Source: Acidimicrobiales bacterium (lineage in GTDB: Bacteria > Actinomycetota > Acidimicrobiia > Acidimicrobiales > Iamiaceae). Taken from it: a stretch of DNA of 64,000 nucleotides. The position numbers and the translations under genes were made by a program. This document shows positions 8,833-17,027 of this stretch, piece after piece (within the stretch, counting starts at the first letter, position 1; each line of letters starts with the position of its first letter). The notes under the pieces are model-generated. The model was given only the letters and a program-made list of their open reading frames with translations. It had not been told where the DNA came from and made no database searches. The stretch is taken from assembly GCA_030447445.1 (NCBI GenBank), contig JAUJOW010000001.1, positions 276,511 to 340,510 of the forward strand. Direction: 5' to 3'.

Positions 8833-10029
8833 TCAGGCCAGGCGCTCGATGACGGTGGCGTTGGCCTGGCCGCCGCCCTCGCACATCGTCTGGAAGCCGA
8901 GGCGCCCGCCGGTGGCCTCCAGGTGGTGGAGCAGCGTCGTCATCAGCCGCACACCGCTGGCCCCGAGCGGGTGGCCGATGGCGATGGCGCCACCGCGGGG
9001 GTTGAGGCGGGTCAGATCGCCATCGGGCAGGAACTCCCGGGCCCACATGAGGGCGATGGCGGCGAAGGCCTCGTTGCACTCGAAGGCGTCGAAGTCGTCG
9101 ACTGCCAGCCCGGTCCGGTCGAGCAGCTTGCGGGTCACGGGGTTCGGGGCCGACAGCACGAGCACGGCGTCGTCGGCCCCCACCACCATGTGGCGGATGA
9201 CGGCCCGGACGGGCAGCCCGAGGTGCTCGGCGGTGGCGCGGTCGGCGATCAGCATGGCCGACGCCCCGTCGCTCACCTGCGAGGAGTTGCCGGCGGTGAT
9301 GTCGGGGGCGATGGCCGGGTCCCACCGCGCCGCGCTGTCCAGCCCGGCGAGCACCTCGGCGGTCGTCTCGGGGCGGATCCCCTCGTCGGCCACGACCATC
9401 CCGCCCGTCTCGGTGCCGTCGGGGTCCTTGGCCGGCACGGTCACGATCTCGGCGTCGAAGTGGCCGGAGGTGGTGCTGGCATGGGCGCGCTGGTGGCTCT
9501 CAGCGGCGAAGGCGTCCATGTCCTCCCGGGACACCCCGAACTTCTCGGCCAGGATCTGGGCCACCTGGAACTGGGTCATCAGTTGGCCGTCGCAGGCGTC
9601 GAGGAAGCCAGGCGTGAACGGGCCGGTGCCGCCGCTGGCGTTGGAGGCCATGGGGGCCCTGGTCATCGACTCGACCCCGCAGGCGATGGCCAGGTCGTAG
9701 CTGCCGGCAAGCACCCCCTGGGCGGCGAAGTGCACGGCTTGCTGGGATGACCCGCACTGGCGGTCCACCGACGTGGCCGCCACCGATTGGGGGAGACCGG
9801 CGGCCACCCATGCGTTGCGGGTGACGTTGCAGCCCTGCTCACCGGCCTGGGTGACGCACCCGCCGACCACGTCGTCCACCCGCTCGGGGTCGACGCCGGT
9901 CCTCGCCACCAGGGCCCACAGGGTGTGGCCCAGCAGATCGGCGGGGTGCCACCCGGAGAGGGCGCCCTTGCGCCTCCCGATGGGGGTGCGGACGGTGTCG
10001 ACGATCACGGCTTCCCGAGTGGCCATCAT
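8833..10029 (-). CDS. Acetyl-CoA C-acyltransferase (thiolase)
   Basis: A complete 398-residue classical thiolase with all three catalytic motifs: nucleophile C92 in DRQCGSSQQA, H353 in GHPLGASG and the second cysteine C383 in MCEGGGQANA. It would cleave a 3-ketoacyl-CoA with CoA (or run in the condensing direction). The start is ATG 10029 or the adjacent ATG 10026. It is divergent from the NDP-forming acyl-CoA synthetase, and both share the operator 10056-10069. Unlike the three lipid-transfer-type thiolases in this window, it keeps the normal cysteine and so is the best candidate for true thiolysis. Confidence 0.95.
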   Translation of the reverse strand: MMATREAVIVDTVRTPIGRRKGALSGWHPADLLGHTLWALVARTGVDPERVDDVVGGCVTQAGEQGCNVTRNAWVAAGLPQSVAATSVDRQCGSSQQAVHFAAQGVLAGSYDLAIACGVESMTRAPMASNASGGTGPFTPGFLDACDGQLMTQFQVAQILAEKFGVSREDMDAFAAESHQRAHASTTSGHFDAEIVTVPAKDPDGTETGGMVVADEGIRPETTAEVLAGLDSAARWDPAIAPDITAGNSSQVSDGASAMLIADRATAEHLGLPVRAVIRHMVVGADDAVLVLSAPNPVTRKLLDRTGLAVDDFDAFECNEAFAAIALMWAREFLPDGDLTRLNPRGGAIAIGHPLGASGVRLMTTLLHHLEATGGRLGFQTMCEGGGQANATVIERLA

Positions 10030-10055
10030 GGGATCCTACCGGGTCCCTCCGGACA

Positions 10056-10069
10056 TGACATCGGCGTCA
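10056..10069. promoter_or_regulatory. TGAC-N6-GTCA operator between thiolase and acyl-CoA synthetase
   Basis: TGACATCGGCGTCA lies between divergent starts at 10029 and 10084. On the plus strand it sits just upstream of the -10 box 10072-10077, inside the -35/-10 spacer, a classic repressor position. Confidence 0.7.
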
Positions 10070-10071
10070 GG

Positions 10072-10077
10072 TATGGT
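10072..10077 (+). promoter_or_regulatory. -10 element TATGGT, leaderless start of the 10084 gene
   Basis: TATGGT is followed by six bases and ATG 10084, with no ribosome-binding site. A weak -35 (CGGACA, 10050-10055) lies 16 bases upstream. The mRNA is probably leaderless. Confidence 0.5.
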
Positions 10078-10083
10078 GCGCCC

Positions 10084-12213
10084 ATGCCCGCGCCCTTGGA
10101 CGTGACCGGCCGGCCCACCACGCTGCGCGACGTCGACCTCGACCGCTTCTTCCACCCGGAGACCGTCGTGGTGATCGGGGCCTCGGAGACCGCCGGGCGC
10201 CCCAACACGACGATGTGGCGCAAGATCCGGGCCTGGGGGGAAGCCAACGGAGCGACTGTCGTGCCGGTGAACCCCAACCGGGAGGAGGTCGACGGCGTGG
10301 CCTGTCAGCGCTCGGTGCTCGACGTGCCCGGTGACATCGACCTCGCCGTCATCCTCGTGGGCGACGCCGTGGGCATGTTCTCCACGGTGCTCGAGCGCAA
10401 GCCGGCCTTCGCGGTGATCTTCGGGGCCGGCTTCGCCGAGGTGGGTGCCGAGGGCGAGGCTCTCCAGGAGGAGCTCGAGGGCCTGATCGCGTCGGGCACC
10501 ACCCACCTCCTCGGACCGAACACGAACCTCAACGCCTTCGAGACCTTCCGCGAGGACCTCCCACCCCCGAAGATCGCGCTGATCACCCAGTCCGGCCACC
10601 AGGGCCGCCCCGTCTTCCAGGCCCAGGAGCTCGGCATCGCCCTGTCCCACTGGGCCCCCACCGGCAACGAGGCGGACCTCGAGTTCGCCGACTTCGCCCG
10701 CCACTTCGCCGACCAGCCCGAGGTCGGCGTCATCGCCGCCTACATCGAGGGCTTCAAGGACGGCCGCACCCTGCAGCTCGCTGCCGACCATGCCGCCCGG
10801 GCCGACGTACCCATCGTGTGCGTGAAGGTGGGCAAGACCGACGAGGGCCGGTCCATGGCCTTGTCCCACACGGGGCACCTCACCGGCTCGGACCGTGTCA
10901 CCTCCGCCGTCTTCGGCCAGTACGGCATCACCCGGGTCGACGGCCTCGACGAGCTGGTCGACGTGGCTGCCACGTTGGCTCGCACCAAGCCTCCCGCCGG
11001 CCACGCCGAGAAGCGGCGGGTGGCGGTGTACGCCATCTCCGGCGGCACCGGCGCCCACATGGCCGACCTCGCCGCCGACGCCGGCCTGTCCCTCCCCGAC
11101 CTCACCACCGAGACCCAGACCCGCCTCCGCCAGTGGATAGAGAGCTTCCTGCGGGTGTCGAACCCGATCGACTCGGGCGGGCCGCCGGTCATGGACGAAC
11201 GGGGTCGCAAGATCGTCGAGGCCATCGTGGCCGATCCGAACGTGGAGATGGTCATCTGTCCCATCACCGGCGCGCTGGCCACCATGAGCCGGCCCATCGC
11301 CGAGGACCTCGTGGCCGTGGCCGCCACCACCGACAAGCCCATCCTCGTGGTGTGGGGCTCACCGATCGAGGAGGAGGTCTACCGCGACGTGCTGCTGCCG
11401 TCGGGCCTCCCCGTCTTCCGGACCTTCGGCAACTGCGTGCTCGCCGCCCGCGCCTACTTCGACTGGCACGCGTTCCAGGCCCGCTACCAGTCCCCGTTCG
11501 CCAAGCCCGTGCGGCGCCGGTCGCCGGCCGCCCGCGCCACCGACCCCCTGCTCGCGGCGGGGCCGGTCCTCTCCGAGCACACCGCCAAGGCGGTCCTGGC
11601 CGCCTACGGCATCCCCGTCACCCGCGACATCCTCAGCACCAGCGCCACCGAGGCGGCTGCCGCCGCCGGCGAGATCGGCTTCCCGGTGGTCATGAAGATC
11701 GCCTCGGCCGGCATCGACCACAAGTCCGACCTCGGGCTCGTGCAGCTCGGGGTGAGCAGCGCCAGCGAGGCCCGCCGCACGTTCACCCGGCTCACGGCCA
11801 CCGCCGCCGACGCCGCCCCCGGTGCCGCCGTCGACGGGGTGCTCGTGTGCGAGACGGCACCGGCGGGCGTCGAGTGCGTGGTCGGCCTCGTCGCCGACGA
11901 CCTGTTCGGGCCGACGGTGATGTTCGGGCTGGGCGGCGTGTTCGTGGAGGTGTTCGAGGACGTCGCCTTCCGGGTGCCGCCCTTCGACCGGAGGGAGGCC
12001 CGGTCGATGATCGCCGAGACGAAGGGCTCGAAGCTGCTGGCTGGGGCTCGAGGGCGACCAGCGGCCGACGTCGGCGCCATCGTCGACGTCATCATGAAGG
12101 TGCAGCGCCTCGCCCTCGACCACGCTGGCACGATCGCCGAGCTCGACATCAACCCCCTGCTCGCCACCCCGTCCGGAGCGGTCGCCCTCGACGCCCTCAT
12201 CGTGTCCACCTGA
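10084..12213 (+). CDS. NDP-forming acyl-CoA synthetase (acetate-CoA ligase family), fused alpha-beta
   Basis: A 709-residue protein of the NDP-forming acyl-CoA synthetase superfamily. Order of domains: CoA-binding Rossmann domain (VVVIGASETAGRPNT, about 30-130), succinyl-CoA-ligase-like domains (ITQSGHQG; the MALSHTGHLTGSD phosphohistidine region), and an ATP-grasp domain from about residue 500 (GFPVVMKIAS, VMFGLGGVFVEV, ELDINPLLA). It interconverts an acyl-CoA and the free acid with nucleotide phosphorylation. An internal linker near residues 475-500 (PVRRRSPAARATDP) joins the two halves. The start is set by the leaderless promoter. It shares its operator with the thiolase, so it may conserve energy from a released acyl-CoA. 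Confidence 0.88.
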   Translation: MPAPLDVTGRPTTLRDVDLDRFFHPETVVVIGASETAGRPNTTMWRKIRAWGEANGATVVPVNPNREEVDGVACQRSVLDVPGDIDLAVILVGDAVGMFSTVLERKPAFAVIFGAGFAEVGAEGEALQEELEGLIASGTTHLLGPNTNLNAFETFREDLPPPKIALITQSGHQGRPVFQAQELGIALSHWAPTGNEADLEFADFARHFADQPEVGVIAAYIEGFKDGRTLQLAADHAARADVPIVCVKVGKTDEGRSMALSHTGHLTGSDRVTSAVFGQYGITRVDGLDELVDVAATLARTKPPAGHAEKRRVAVYAISGGTGAHMADLAADAGLSLPDLTTETQTRLRQWIESFLRVSNPIDSGGPPVMDERGRKIVEAIVADPNVEMVICPITGALATMSRPIAEDLVAVAATTDKPILVVWGSPIEEEVYRDVLLPSGLPVFRTFGNCVLAARAYFDWHAFQARYQSPFAKPVRRRSPAARATDPLLAAGPVLSEHTAKAVLAAYGIPVTRDILSTSATEAAAAAGEIGFPVVMKIASAGIDHKSDLGLVQLGVSSASEARRTFTRLTATAADAAPGAAVDGVLVCETAPAGVECVVGLVADDLFGPTVMFGLGGVFVEVFEDVAFRVPPFDRREARSMIAETKGSKLLAGARGRPAADVGAIVDVIMKVQRLALDHAGTIAELDINPLLATPSGAVALDALIVST

Positions 12214-12232
12214 CCTCGAGGGCGAGATCGGG

Positions 12233-13390
12233 ATGAGCCTCGCTGCGTTCTCCGACCGGACCGCCATCGTCGGGATCGGCCACACCGAGTGGGCCAAGCA
12301 CATCGACCGCCCCGAGAAGGTGCTCGCCCTCGAAGCCATCCTGTCCGCCCTCGACGACGCCGGCATCGACCCCGCCGAGGTCGACGGTCTCAGCTCCTAC
12401 ACCATGGAGACCACCGAGGAGATCGAGATCGCCCGCAACCTGGGGCTGGGTGACATCACGTGGTTCGGCCAGGTCGGCTACGGCGGCGGGGCCGGTTGCG
12501 GGGTGGTGGCCCATGCCGCCACGGCCGTGGCCACCGGTCAGGCCACGGTGGCGGTGGCGTGGCGCTCCCGGCGGCGGGGGGCGGCGAGCAGCCGGCCCTG
12601 GGCGGGGGTGGCGGGCAGGGTCGGCGGCAACCAGCAGTGGAGCCGGCCGTTCGGGCTGCTGCGACCGGTCGACGAGATCGCCATGCTCACCCGTCGCTAC
12701 CTCCACGAGCGGGGCGGCACCCGCCACCACCTGGCCAACGTGGCCCTCGCCGCCCGGGCCCACGCCAACGCCAACCCGGCGGCCATGATGCACGACCGGC
12801 CGCTCACCCGCGAGGACTACTTCGCCGGCCGGTGGATCTCCGAGCCGCTGTGCCTGTTCGACAACTGCCTCGAGTCCGACGGGGCCGCCGCCGTGGTGAT
12901 CGTGGCCGCGGACCGGGCACGCGACTGCCCCCACCCGCCGGCCTACGTCCACGCCGCCGCCCAGTCCCTCCCCCGCCAGCACCAGACCATGACCAACTAC
13001 TTCTGCGAGGACCCCCTCGAAGGCCCGGCGTGGGCCTGTGCTCGCAAGCTCTGGGCTCAGGCCGAGGTCGGCCCCAGCGAGGTCGACGTGGCCCAGCTCT
13101 ACGACGCCTTCTCGCCGTTGGTGCTCCTGTCCCTCGAGGGCTACGGGTTCTGCGAGCGGGGCGAGGCTCCCGGCTTCACCGAGGACGGTGGCATCACCCT
13201 CGGCGGCCGGCTCCCGGTGAACACCTCGGGCGGGGGGATGTCGGAGGCCTACGTGCACGGGTTCAACCTCATCGTGGAGGCGGTGCGCCAGGTGCGGGGC
13301 ACGTCACCCAACCAGGTGGCCGGAGCCGAGTGGTCCCTGGTCACGAGCGGCGAGGGCGTGCCCACCGGCGCCCTCCTCCTGCGGCGATGA
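12233..13390 (+). CDS. Lipid-transfer-type thiolase (Ltp-like, thiolase superfamily)
   Basis: A 385-residue thiolase-fold protein starting AIVGIGHTEWAKH and ending with VNTSGGGMSEAYVHG, as in SCP-x/Ltp thiolases. The normal nucleophile motif CxSG is absent; the region reads GGGAGCGVV. In the known steroid case (Ltp2 with a DUF35 partner) such proteins act as retro-aldolases, not thiolases. The very next gene (13401) encodes a DUF35 protein, so a retro-aldolase complex is the best inference. ATG 12233 is 20 bases after the synthetase stop, in the same operon. Confidence 0.85.
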   Translation: MSLAAFSDRTAIVGIGHTEWAKHIDRPEKVLALEAILSALDDAGIDPAEVDGLSSYTMETTEEIEIARNLGLGDITWFGQVGYGGGAGCGVVAHAATAVATGQATVAVAWRSRRRGAASSRPWAGVAGRVGGNQQWSRPFGLLRPVDEIAMLTRRYLHERGGTRHHLANVALAARAHANANPAAMMHDRPLTREDYFAGRWISEPLCLFDNCLESDGAAAVVIVAADRARDCPHPPAYVHAAAQSLPRQHQTMTNYFCEDPLEGPAWACARKLWAQAEVGPSEVDVAQLYDAFSPLVLLSLEGYGFCERGEAPGFTEDGGITLGGRLPVNTSGGGMSEAYVHGFNLIVEAVRQVRGTSPNQVAGAEWSLVTSGEGVPTGALLLRR

Positions 13391-13400
13391 GGCCGGACCG

Positions 13401-13829
13401 ATGACGTTCCTGCTGCCGCGACCCGATGACGACTCGGCCCCGTTCTGGGACTGGTGCGGGAAGGGTGAGCTGCGCATCCAACGCTGCTCGGCGTGTCGCC
13501 GTCGCCGCATGCCGCCCCGGCCGATGTGCCCGTGGTGCCGGTCATGGGCCGCCGCGTGGGACCCGGTGTCGGGCCGGGGCCGGGTGTGGTCCTTCGTGGT
13601 CGCCCATCCCCCGCTGTTGCCGGCCTACGCGGAGCGCGCCCCCTACAACGTGGTGGTGGTCGAGCTGGAGGAGGAGCCGTCCATCCGGCTCGTCGGGGGC
13701 CTGGTGACCTCGCCGGACGAGCCCATCGGCGACGTCGATCCCGCCACCATCATCATCGGCCAGCCGGTGCAGGTCACCTTCGCCCCCGCCGTCGACGGCA
13801 TCCGCCTCCCCAACTGGCTCCGGGCCTGA
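13401..13829 (+). CDS. DUF35 OB-fold/zinc-ribbon protein, partner of the thiolase-like protein
   Basis: 142 residues. N-terminal rubredoxin-like zinc ribbon with cysteines C29, C32, C43 and C46 (CSAC...CPWC), then a DUF35 OB fold (GRGRVWSFVVAH, YNVVVVELEEEP, GQPVQVTF). Proteins of this kind (for example ChsH2's C-terminal domain) bind and stabilise Ltp-type retro-aldolases in steroid side-chain degradation. The gene lies 10 bases after the Ltp-like gene and is clearly co-transcribed. Its stop runs straight into the 14-15-bp tandem repeat 13826-13878. Confidence 0.88.
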   Translation: MTFLLPRPDDDSAPFWDWCGKGELRIQRCSACRRRRMPPRPMCPWCRSWAAAWDPVSGRGRVWSFVVAHPPLLPAYAERAPYNVVVVELEEEPSIRLVGGLVTSPDEPIGDVDPATIIIGQPVQVTFAPAVDGIRLPNWLRA

Positions 13830-13878
13830 AGGTTCCGGTCCTGAAGGTTCGGGTCTGAAGGTTCGGGGGCTGAAGGTC
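13826..13878. repeat. Tandem repeat, about 3.6 copies of a 14-15-bp unit
   Basis: CTGAAGGTTCCGGTC, CTGAAGGTTCGGGT, CTGAAGGTTCGGGGG and a partial CTGAAGGTC follow one another with no gaps. The array fills the space between the stop of the DUF35 gene and the stop of the convergent amidohydrolase, and includes both stop codons. No dyad typical of a terminator is seen. Probably replication slippage, with possible copy-number variation between strains. Confidence 0.85.
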
Positions 13879-15166
13879 AGGCGCCCTTCTTCACGGCGGT
13901 CCGCTCGGCCAGGTCGATGATCCGCACCGGTGCGGTGGGGCGGTGCACCGGCTTGCCCGAGCTGCGCTGGGCCACGTCCACCCCCGTGGCCTCGGCCCGC
14001 AGCGCGCCCACCGTGCACCGCTCGCGGGGGCGGGCGGCGAACGGGTCGTAGCGGAAGTGGCGCATGGCGTTGGCGTGGGTGATGGCGGCCACCTCGTGGT
14101 CGGGTACGCCGGCCAGCGACTCGGCCAGCAGCTCCGGTGAGGCCGGCCACGTCGAGTCCGAGTGCGGGTAGTCGCACTCCCAGCAGATGGAGTCGACGCC
14201 GACGTGATGGCGGTTCTCGATGCCCACGGCGTCGGAGATGAAGCAGGTGATGAAGCGCTCCCGGAACAGCTCGCTCGGCAGCATGCCGAGGTCCTGGCCG
14301 GTCCAGGCCCGGTGGTGCCGGTAGACGTAGTCCACCCGCTCGAGGAAGTAGGGGATCCAGCCGATCCCACCTTCGGAGAGAGCGATGCGCAGGTCACCGA
14401 ACCGTTGCAGCACCCGGGACCACAACAGGTCGGCGGAGGCCTGCACGATGTTCATCGGCTGCAGCGAGATCATCACGTTGATCGGGGCCTCGACCGAGGT
14501 GATGGTGAGCTGGGACGACGAGCCGATGTGGAGGCACACCACCGTGCCCTCGTCCTGGCAGGCGGCCCAGAACGGGTCCCAGTGCTCGTTGTGGAAGCTC
14601 GGCCAGCCCAGCTTCTCGGGGTTCTCCGAGAAGGTGACGGCGTGGCAGCCCTTGGCCGCCACCCGCCGCACCTCGTCGGCCATGAGCTGGGGGTCCCAGA
14701 TGGGGGGCAGCGACAGCGGGATGAACCGACCGGGCGCCGAGCCGCACCACTCGTCGATGTGCCAGTCGTTGTAGGCCCGCACCATGGCGAGGGCGACGGC
14801 CTTGTCCTCGGTGCGGGAGAAGAGCTGCCCGCAGAACTGCGGGAAGGAGGGGAAGCACATCGAGCCGAGCACGCCGTTGGCATTCATGTCGTCGACACGG
14901 CGAGCCACGTCGAAGCACCCCGGGCGCATCTCGGCGAACTCGGTGGGCTCGATGCCGTACTCCTCGGGGGGGCGGCCGACGACGGCGTTGAGCCCGATGT
15001 TGGGCAGCTCCTGGCCCTCGTAGAGCCACACGTCGCTGCCCCCCTCGGTCCGCACCACTCGAGGGGCCACGCTGCGATAGCGGGCCGGCAGGTGGTGGTC
15101 GAACATGTCAGGCGGCTCGACCACATGGTCGTCGACGCTGACCAAGATCATGTCCTCGGTTCGCAT
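13877..15166 (-). CDS. Amidohydrolase family protein (PF04909-type)
   Basis: A 429-residue paralogue of the protein at 4530-5729, with the same motif order: metal-binding VSVDDHVVEPPDMF at residues 9-22, FPSFPQFCGQLF, CLHIGSSS, SEGGIGWIPYFLERVDYVY and CDYPHSDSTWP. It has an extra C-terminal tail of about 45 residues (from RPRERCTV to the end VKKGA) that ends in the tandem repeat region. The start ATG 15166 lies about 19 bases after the stop of the amidohydrolase at 15186-16361, which reads in the same direction, so the two form an operon under the operator 16417-16430. Hydrolase or decarboxylase chemistry on an unknown acid. Confidence 0.85.
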   Translation of the reverse strand: MRTEDMILVSVDDHVVEPPDMFDHHLPARYRSVAPRVVRTEGGSDVWLYEGQELPNIGLNAVVGRPPEEYGIEPTEFAEMRPGCFDVARRVDDMNANGVLGSMCFPSFPQFCGQLFSRTEDKAVALAMVRAYNDWHIDEWCGSAPGRFIPLSLPPIWDPQLMADEVRRVAAKGCHAVTFSENPEKLGWPSFHNEHWDPFWAACQDEGTVVCLHIGSSSQLTITSVEAPINVMISLQPMNIVQASADLLWSRVLQRFGDLRIALSEGGIGWIPYFLERVDYVYRHHRAWTGQDLGMLPSELFRERFITCFISDAVGIENRHHVGVDSICWECDYPHSDSTWPASPELLAESLAGVPDHEVAAITHANAMRHFRYDPFAARPRERCTVGALRAEATGVDVAQRSSGKPVHRPTAPVRIIDLAERTAVKKGA

Positions 15167-15185
15167 GGCGCTCCTCCCGGTGGCG

Positions 15186-16361
15186 TCAGCCGGCCGACCC
15201 GATGCCGAAGATGCGCACGGCGTTGCCGGCCACGATACGGGCCTTCTCGTCGGGCCGGACCCCGGCCATGGTCTCGTTGATCACCCGGCGCGACATCGGC
15301 CAGTCGTTGCCGTGGTGCGGGTAGTCGGTGGACCACATCATGTTGTCCACCCCGACCTCGTGACGGTTGCGGACACCGGTGTCGTCACGGACGAAGGTGG
15401 CGCTCATGTTGCGGGCCCAGTAGGCCGACGGCGGCTCGGTGATAGGTAGGTCGGTCCAGGACCGGTTCCGCCAGTACCGGTCGTCCATCTGCTCGAGGAA
15501 GTGGGGGATCCAGCCCACGCCGGTCTCGATCATGGCCACGTGGAGGCGGGGGAACCGCTCGAACACGCCGGTGAAGATGAGCTGGCCGATGGTGGAGGGG
15601 ACGGTCGAGAACACACCGGCCAGGCTGGCCGCCGCCCTGGCCCCACCCTTGCCCTTCCCGCCGCCGTAGAGCGCTCGGCCACCGCTCTTGGCCGCCGCCT
15701 TGCGGGTGCGTTGGCGGGCGGCCCGGGAGATGAGGTTGATGTGGATGCACACCGGCACCTGCTCCTCGGCGGCCGCCGCCCAGAACGTGTCGTCCTCGTC
15801 GGAGAGGCTGTCGCCGCCCGAGGGCCAGCCCGAGATGACCACCGTGCGCGCCCCGCGGGCGCGGGCCTTGCGGAGCGTATCGACAGCGTCGTCGATCCCG
15901 GTGGAGGGGATCTGGACGGCCCCGACGAGCCGGGCCGGGTCAGCAGCGCAGAACTCGTCCAGCAGGAAGTTGTTGTAGGCCTCGACCCCGGCCAGCACGA
16001 CGTCGTCGTCCTCGTTCCCGAGGAAGTGGCCGATCGTGCGTTGCGGCGGGAAGAGCACCTCGGCGTCGACGCCGTCGGCGTCCATGTCGGCCAGGCGGGC
16101 GGCTCCGTCGTAGCACCCGGGCCGGGCCTCGTCGTAGCCGACGCCCTTCCACCGGAACTGGTCCCACGGCATGCCGGGCGTGGCAGTCAAGCCGATGGGG
16201 TCGGGCTCGGTGCTCCCGGCGAACAGCCACCCTTGGCCTCCCTCGCCGTCGTCCACCAGCCGGGGAGCATGGTCACGGTGGCGGTCGGGCAGCCAACGGT
16301 CCCAGATGTGAGGTGGCTCGAGGATGTGGGCGTCGGCCGAGACGATCCGGTACTGGCCCAT
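15186..16361 (-). CDS. Amidohydrolase family protein (PF04909-type), more divergent paralogue
   Basis: A 391-residue amidohydrolase with VSADAHILEPPHIWDRW (the metal motif is DAH instead of DDH), CIHINLISRAAR, METGVGWIPHF-like and WSTDYPHHGNDWP motifs. A basic glycine- and lysine-rich insertion (about residues 225-250, including GGGKGKGG) is unusual for the family and may be a surface loop. ATG 16361 fits the alignment start of the family; the upstream in-frame extension is rejected. It is the first gene of the pair with 13877-15166, 55 bases downstream of the operator 16417-16430. Confidence 0.83.
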   Translation of the reverse strand: MGQYRIVSADAHILEPPHIWDRWLPDRHRDHAPRLVDDGEGGQGWLFAGSTEPDPIGLTATPGMPWDQFRWKGVGYDEARPGCYDGAARLADMDADGVDAEVLFPPQRTIGHFLGNEDDDVVLAGVEAYNNFLLDEFCAADPARLVGAVQIPSTGIDDAVDTLRKARARGARTVVISGWPSGGDSLSDEDDTFWAAAAEEQVPVCIHINLISRAARQRTRKAAAKSGGRALYGGGKGKGGARAAASLAGVFSTVPSTIGQLIFTGVFERFPRLHVAMIETGVGWIPHFLEQMDDRYWRNRSWTDLPITEPPSAYWARNMSATFVRDDTGVRNRHEVGVDNMMWSTDYPHHGNDWPMSRRVINETMAGVRPDEKARIVAGNAVRIFGIGSAG

Positions 16362-16416
16362 CGGGGCCCGCCTTTCCGCTGAGGACGAGGGGTGGTCCAC
16401 CCATTCCACCGAAAAC

Positions 16417-16430
16417 TGACACGAGCGTCA
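16417..16430. promoter_or_regulatory. TGAC-N6-GTCA operator upstream of the 16361 amidohydrolase pair
   Basis: TGACACGAGCGTCA. Read on the minus strand it forms part of a -35 box TTGACG, and 17 bases later a TGGAAT -10 box follows, so the repressor site would overlap the -35 element of the promoter for the two amidohydrolase genes. Confidence 0.7.
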
Positions 16431-16480
16431 ACTTTCGCGGTGGACCCCGTGTCGACACGTCGATCAGCCAGCGGCCGGCC

Positions 16481-16789
16481 TCAGCAACCAGTGGCGTCGC
16501 ACAAGGCTCGGCAGGCGTCGGACATGCGAGCCGGCGACAGGATCATGATGAGCCGACGGAACGATGCTCTGTCCAGCGTGTGGACGTTGTCGAAGTTGGC
16601 CACGCAGTCGGTCGGGACGCCGTCGACTGCGGCCGTGAGCTCGAGCTCGGACACCAGGCCCCTCGTCGTTCGAGCGAGGGCGGCCACGACGACCGATCCG
16701 ATGCGATCGGCGACCGGGTCCCTCGTCAACACGAGCACCGGCCGATCCCCGCCTGGTGTGGCTGCGAACCAGATCTCACCTCGCCGCAT
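16481..16789 (-). CDS. MazF/PemK-type toxin (endoribonuclease)
   Basis: A 102-residue protein with the MazF/PemK SH3-like fold signature: RRGEIWFAATPGGDRPVLVLTRD at the N-terminus (shown by the R-G-E-I-W and R-P-V-L-V elements), VVVAALARTTRGL, and the ANFDNVHTLDR segment near residue 70. Such toxins cleave mRNA and are neutralised by the partner antitoxin. ATG 16789 lies 14 bases inside the antitoxin gene; a longer upstream reading in this frame is a shadow of the antitoxin. GC content looks lower than in the neighbours, which fits a mobile accessory module. Confidence 0.86.
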   Translation of the reverse strand: MRRGEIWFAATPGGDRPVLVLTRDPVADRIGSVVVAALARTTRGLVSELELTAAVDGVPTDCVANFDNVHTLDRASFRRLIMILSPARMSDACRALCDATGC

Positions 16790-17027
16790 CGGCCCAGTCC
16801 GACCAGTCCTCGGCCGGTCCCCACGCTGCCACGTCAGCCAGCGACCGTTCGCCGTCATCGAGCGGCACCCGCTCCCAGGTCTCGGCGTCGAGCTCGCTGC
16901 GCAACGCCACGAGGTAGCGCCGCAACGCCTCCCGCAGCAGCTCGGACCGGTCGACCTCCAACCGGTCAGCCCAACGCTGGACCTCGGCGGCGTCGGCATC
17001 GGAGAGGCGGAAGCTGAACATCGTCAT
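16776..17027 (-). CDS. Ribbon-helix-helix antitoxin of the MazF-type module
   Basis: 83 residues. The N-terminal MFSFRLSDADAAEVQRWAD followed by VDRSELLREALRRYL is a ribbon-helix-helix DNA-binding domain. The acidic, tryptophan-rich tail (WGPAEDWSDWAD) is the likely toxin-neutralising peptide. It precedes and overlaps the toxin gene by 14 bases, the normal antitoxin-first order. Start ATG 17027 or ATG 17021. The inverted repeat 17023-17050 covers its start codon and suggests self-regulation. Confidence 0.87.
   Translation of the reverse strand: MTMFSFRLSDADAAEVQRWADRLEVDRSELLREALRRYLVALRSELDAETWERVPLDDGERSLADVAAWGPAEDWSDWADAAR

Noticed and set aside
13826-13878. Could the tandem repeat be a CRISPR-like array
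   Set aside because: The units are directly adjacent with no spacers and are only 14-15 bp.
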